DNA of 6,120 nt from Candidatus Kaiserbacteria bacterium (GTDB lineage Bacteria; Patescibacteriota; Minisyncoccia; Phycocordibacterales; Phycocordibacteraceae): the NCBI GenBank assembly GCA_011052355.1, contig DRJB01000060.1:1-6120 (forward strand), given 5' to 3'. Position 1 is the first letter of the stretch. The number at the start of each line of letters is the position of its first letter. The notes under the pieces are model-generated. The model did not search any database, had not been told where the DNA came from, and saw only the letters and a program-made list of their open reading frames with translations. Shown in pieces: positions 5,535-6,120 of the stretch. The position numbers and the translations under genes were made by a program.

Positions 5535-6120
5535 GTGGCTTGGATAACGCAACGATGGGGAATAACGATAGCAATACTGTTTGCAACAGTTGCCATTGTC
5601 GGCGCATACCTGCTTGGAACCGGAGCGCTAAAACCACTTCAAGCAAATGCCATCTCTCCCGCAATGCTTCTGCAAAACATCGCCACTAAAGACAGCGACC
5701 ATGATGGCTTGCCAAATTGGGAAGAAGCGCTTTATGGAACAAACCCCTATAAGGCGGACACATTCGGGCTTGGCATGACCGACGGTGAGGCGGTCGCCAG
5801 AGGGCTTATCGTTCCGAAAGCGTTCACCATTCCGAGTACTGTTGCAACCTCAACATCAATCGTCGCCTCCACCACGGTGCCAGAGTCCGGCACTCTTACA
5901 AACCTTTTTGCAAAAAATCTCCTGGCAAATTATCTCACACAAAAAGCGCTCAACAACGGGGCGAAACTTTCAAAGCAACAAATGTCCAACATTGTACAAC
6001 GGGCAATGAGCCAAATTAATATCCTGAGTACTCAACAACCGCCATATCGCACACTCTCTCAAATAAAAGTATCCGGCTCAGGGAGTGTGGCAATGAGAGC
6101 ATATGCGGCGGCGGTACAAA
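5535..6120 (+). CDS. Membrane-anchored protein with a calcium-loop (D-x-D-x-D-G) motif (3' partial)
   Basis: Function unknown. The frame is open from GTG 5535 to the window edge; 195 codons are visible. The N-terminus M-A-W-I-T-Q-R-W is followed by a hydrophobic helix (about 9-28), so the protein is probably anchored with its bulk outside. Residues 53-64 read D-S-D-H-D-G-L-P-N-W-E-E, then A-L-Y-G-T-N-P: an EF-hand/thrombospondin-type-3-like loop with oxygen ligands at loop positions 1, 3, 5, 9 and 12, predicted to bind calcium. His and Asn replace the Gly and Asp more usual at positions 4 and 9. A further D-G-E-A segment follows, then a Thr/Ser/Val-rich stretch (about 98-118) and a probably helical region. 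The GTG is chosen because it sits just downstream of an extended -10 box and directly starts the signal-anchor; the nearby ATG at 5528 is in another frame. Proteins with this motif next to a single N-terminal helix are common in Parcubacteria, but their role is not known to me. Confidence 0.75.
   Translation, partial: MAWITQRWGITIAILFATVAIVGAYLLGTGALKPLQANAISPAMLLQNIATKDSDHDGLPNWEEALYGTNPYKADTFGLGMTDGEAVARGLIVPKAFTIPSTVATSTSIVASTTVPESGTLTNLFAKNLLANYLTQKALNNGAKLSKQQMSNIVQRAMSQINILSTQQPPYRTLSQIKVSGSGSVAMRAYAAAVQ

Noticed and set aside
5414..5689. + strand open frame across the rsmA end and the next gene start, with ATG codons at 5471 and 5528
   Set aside because: Its translation is Cys/His/Asn-rich without domain character, and the overlapping frame encodes the signal-anchor and D-x-D-x-D-G motif.
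1..6120. Mobile element, CRISPR array or defence system
   Set aside because: No transposase, integrase, regularly spaced repeats, target-site duplications or defence-type genes are visible; all long repeats are single-copy inverted pairs.

Overview
The window (6,120 bp) looks like ordinary chromosome from a member of the Patescibacteria (candidate phyla radiation), most likely a Parcubacteria-type lineage. The grounds are: a short membrane-anchored protein carrying the D-x-D-x-D-G-L-x-x-W-E-E calcium-loop motif that is frequent in these genomes; a LysM-LysM-M23 peptidase whose first zinc histidine sits in an H-G-W-N-A-V-D-I-A-A-P context; compact forms of the housekeeping enzymes; and almost no Shine-Dalgarno signals. 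TGA is not needed as a sense codon in any gene, so genetic code 11 fits. The lineage is inferred from motifs, not from a marker-gene tree.

Layout: (1) positions 1-1242, + strand, MurA lacking about its first seven residues at the window edge. (2) Positions 1323-2489, - strand, convergent with murA, a secreted LysM/M23 peptidoglycan hydrolase. (3) Positions 2490-2738, a divergent intergenic region with a good sigma70-type promoter for the peptidase, a perfect hairpin in its leader, a doubtful small ORF, and a -10 box directly upstream of the helicase. (4) Positions 2739-4667, + strand, a UvrD/PcrA/Rep superfamily 1A helicase. (5) Positions 4671-5471, + strand, RsmA (KsgA), three bases after the helicase stop and almost certainly co-transcribed. 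(6) Positions 5535-6120, + strand, the start of a membrane-anchored D-x-D-x-D-G protein that runs off the window, with its own extended -10 promoter.

Functionally the window joins peptidoglycan precursor synthesis (MurA) and wall remodelling (M23 hydrolase) with DNA unwinding/repair (helicase) and ribosome maturation (RsmA). No mobile element, CRISPR array, tRNA or rRNA was seen.

The unusual feature is not a gene. The window holds many perfect inverted repeats with short spacers, mostly inside intact reading frames: five with arms of 13-16 bp (1782-1816, 2810-2835, 3178-3213, 4736-4767, 4898-4936) and several with arms of 9-11 bp. They share no sequence with each other, keep the frames open, and far exceed chance. 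They suggest either selected mRNA/DNA structures or a palindrome-forming mutational process that is tolerated in this lineage. A second theme is that both forward promoters place the predicted transcript start at or within a few bases of the start codon, which points to leaderless mRNAs.
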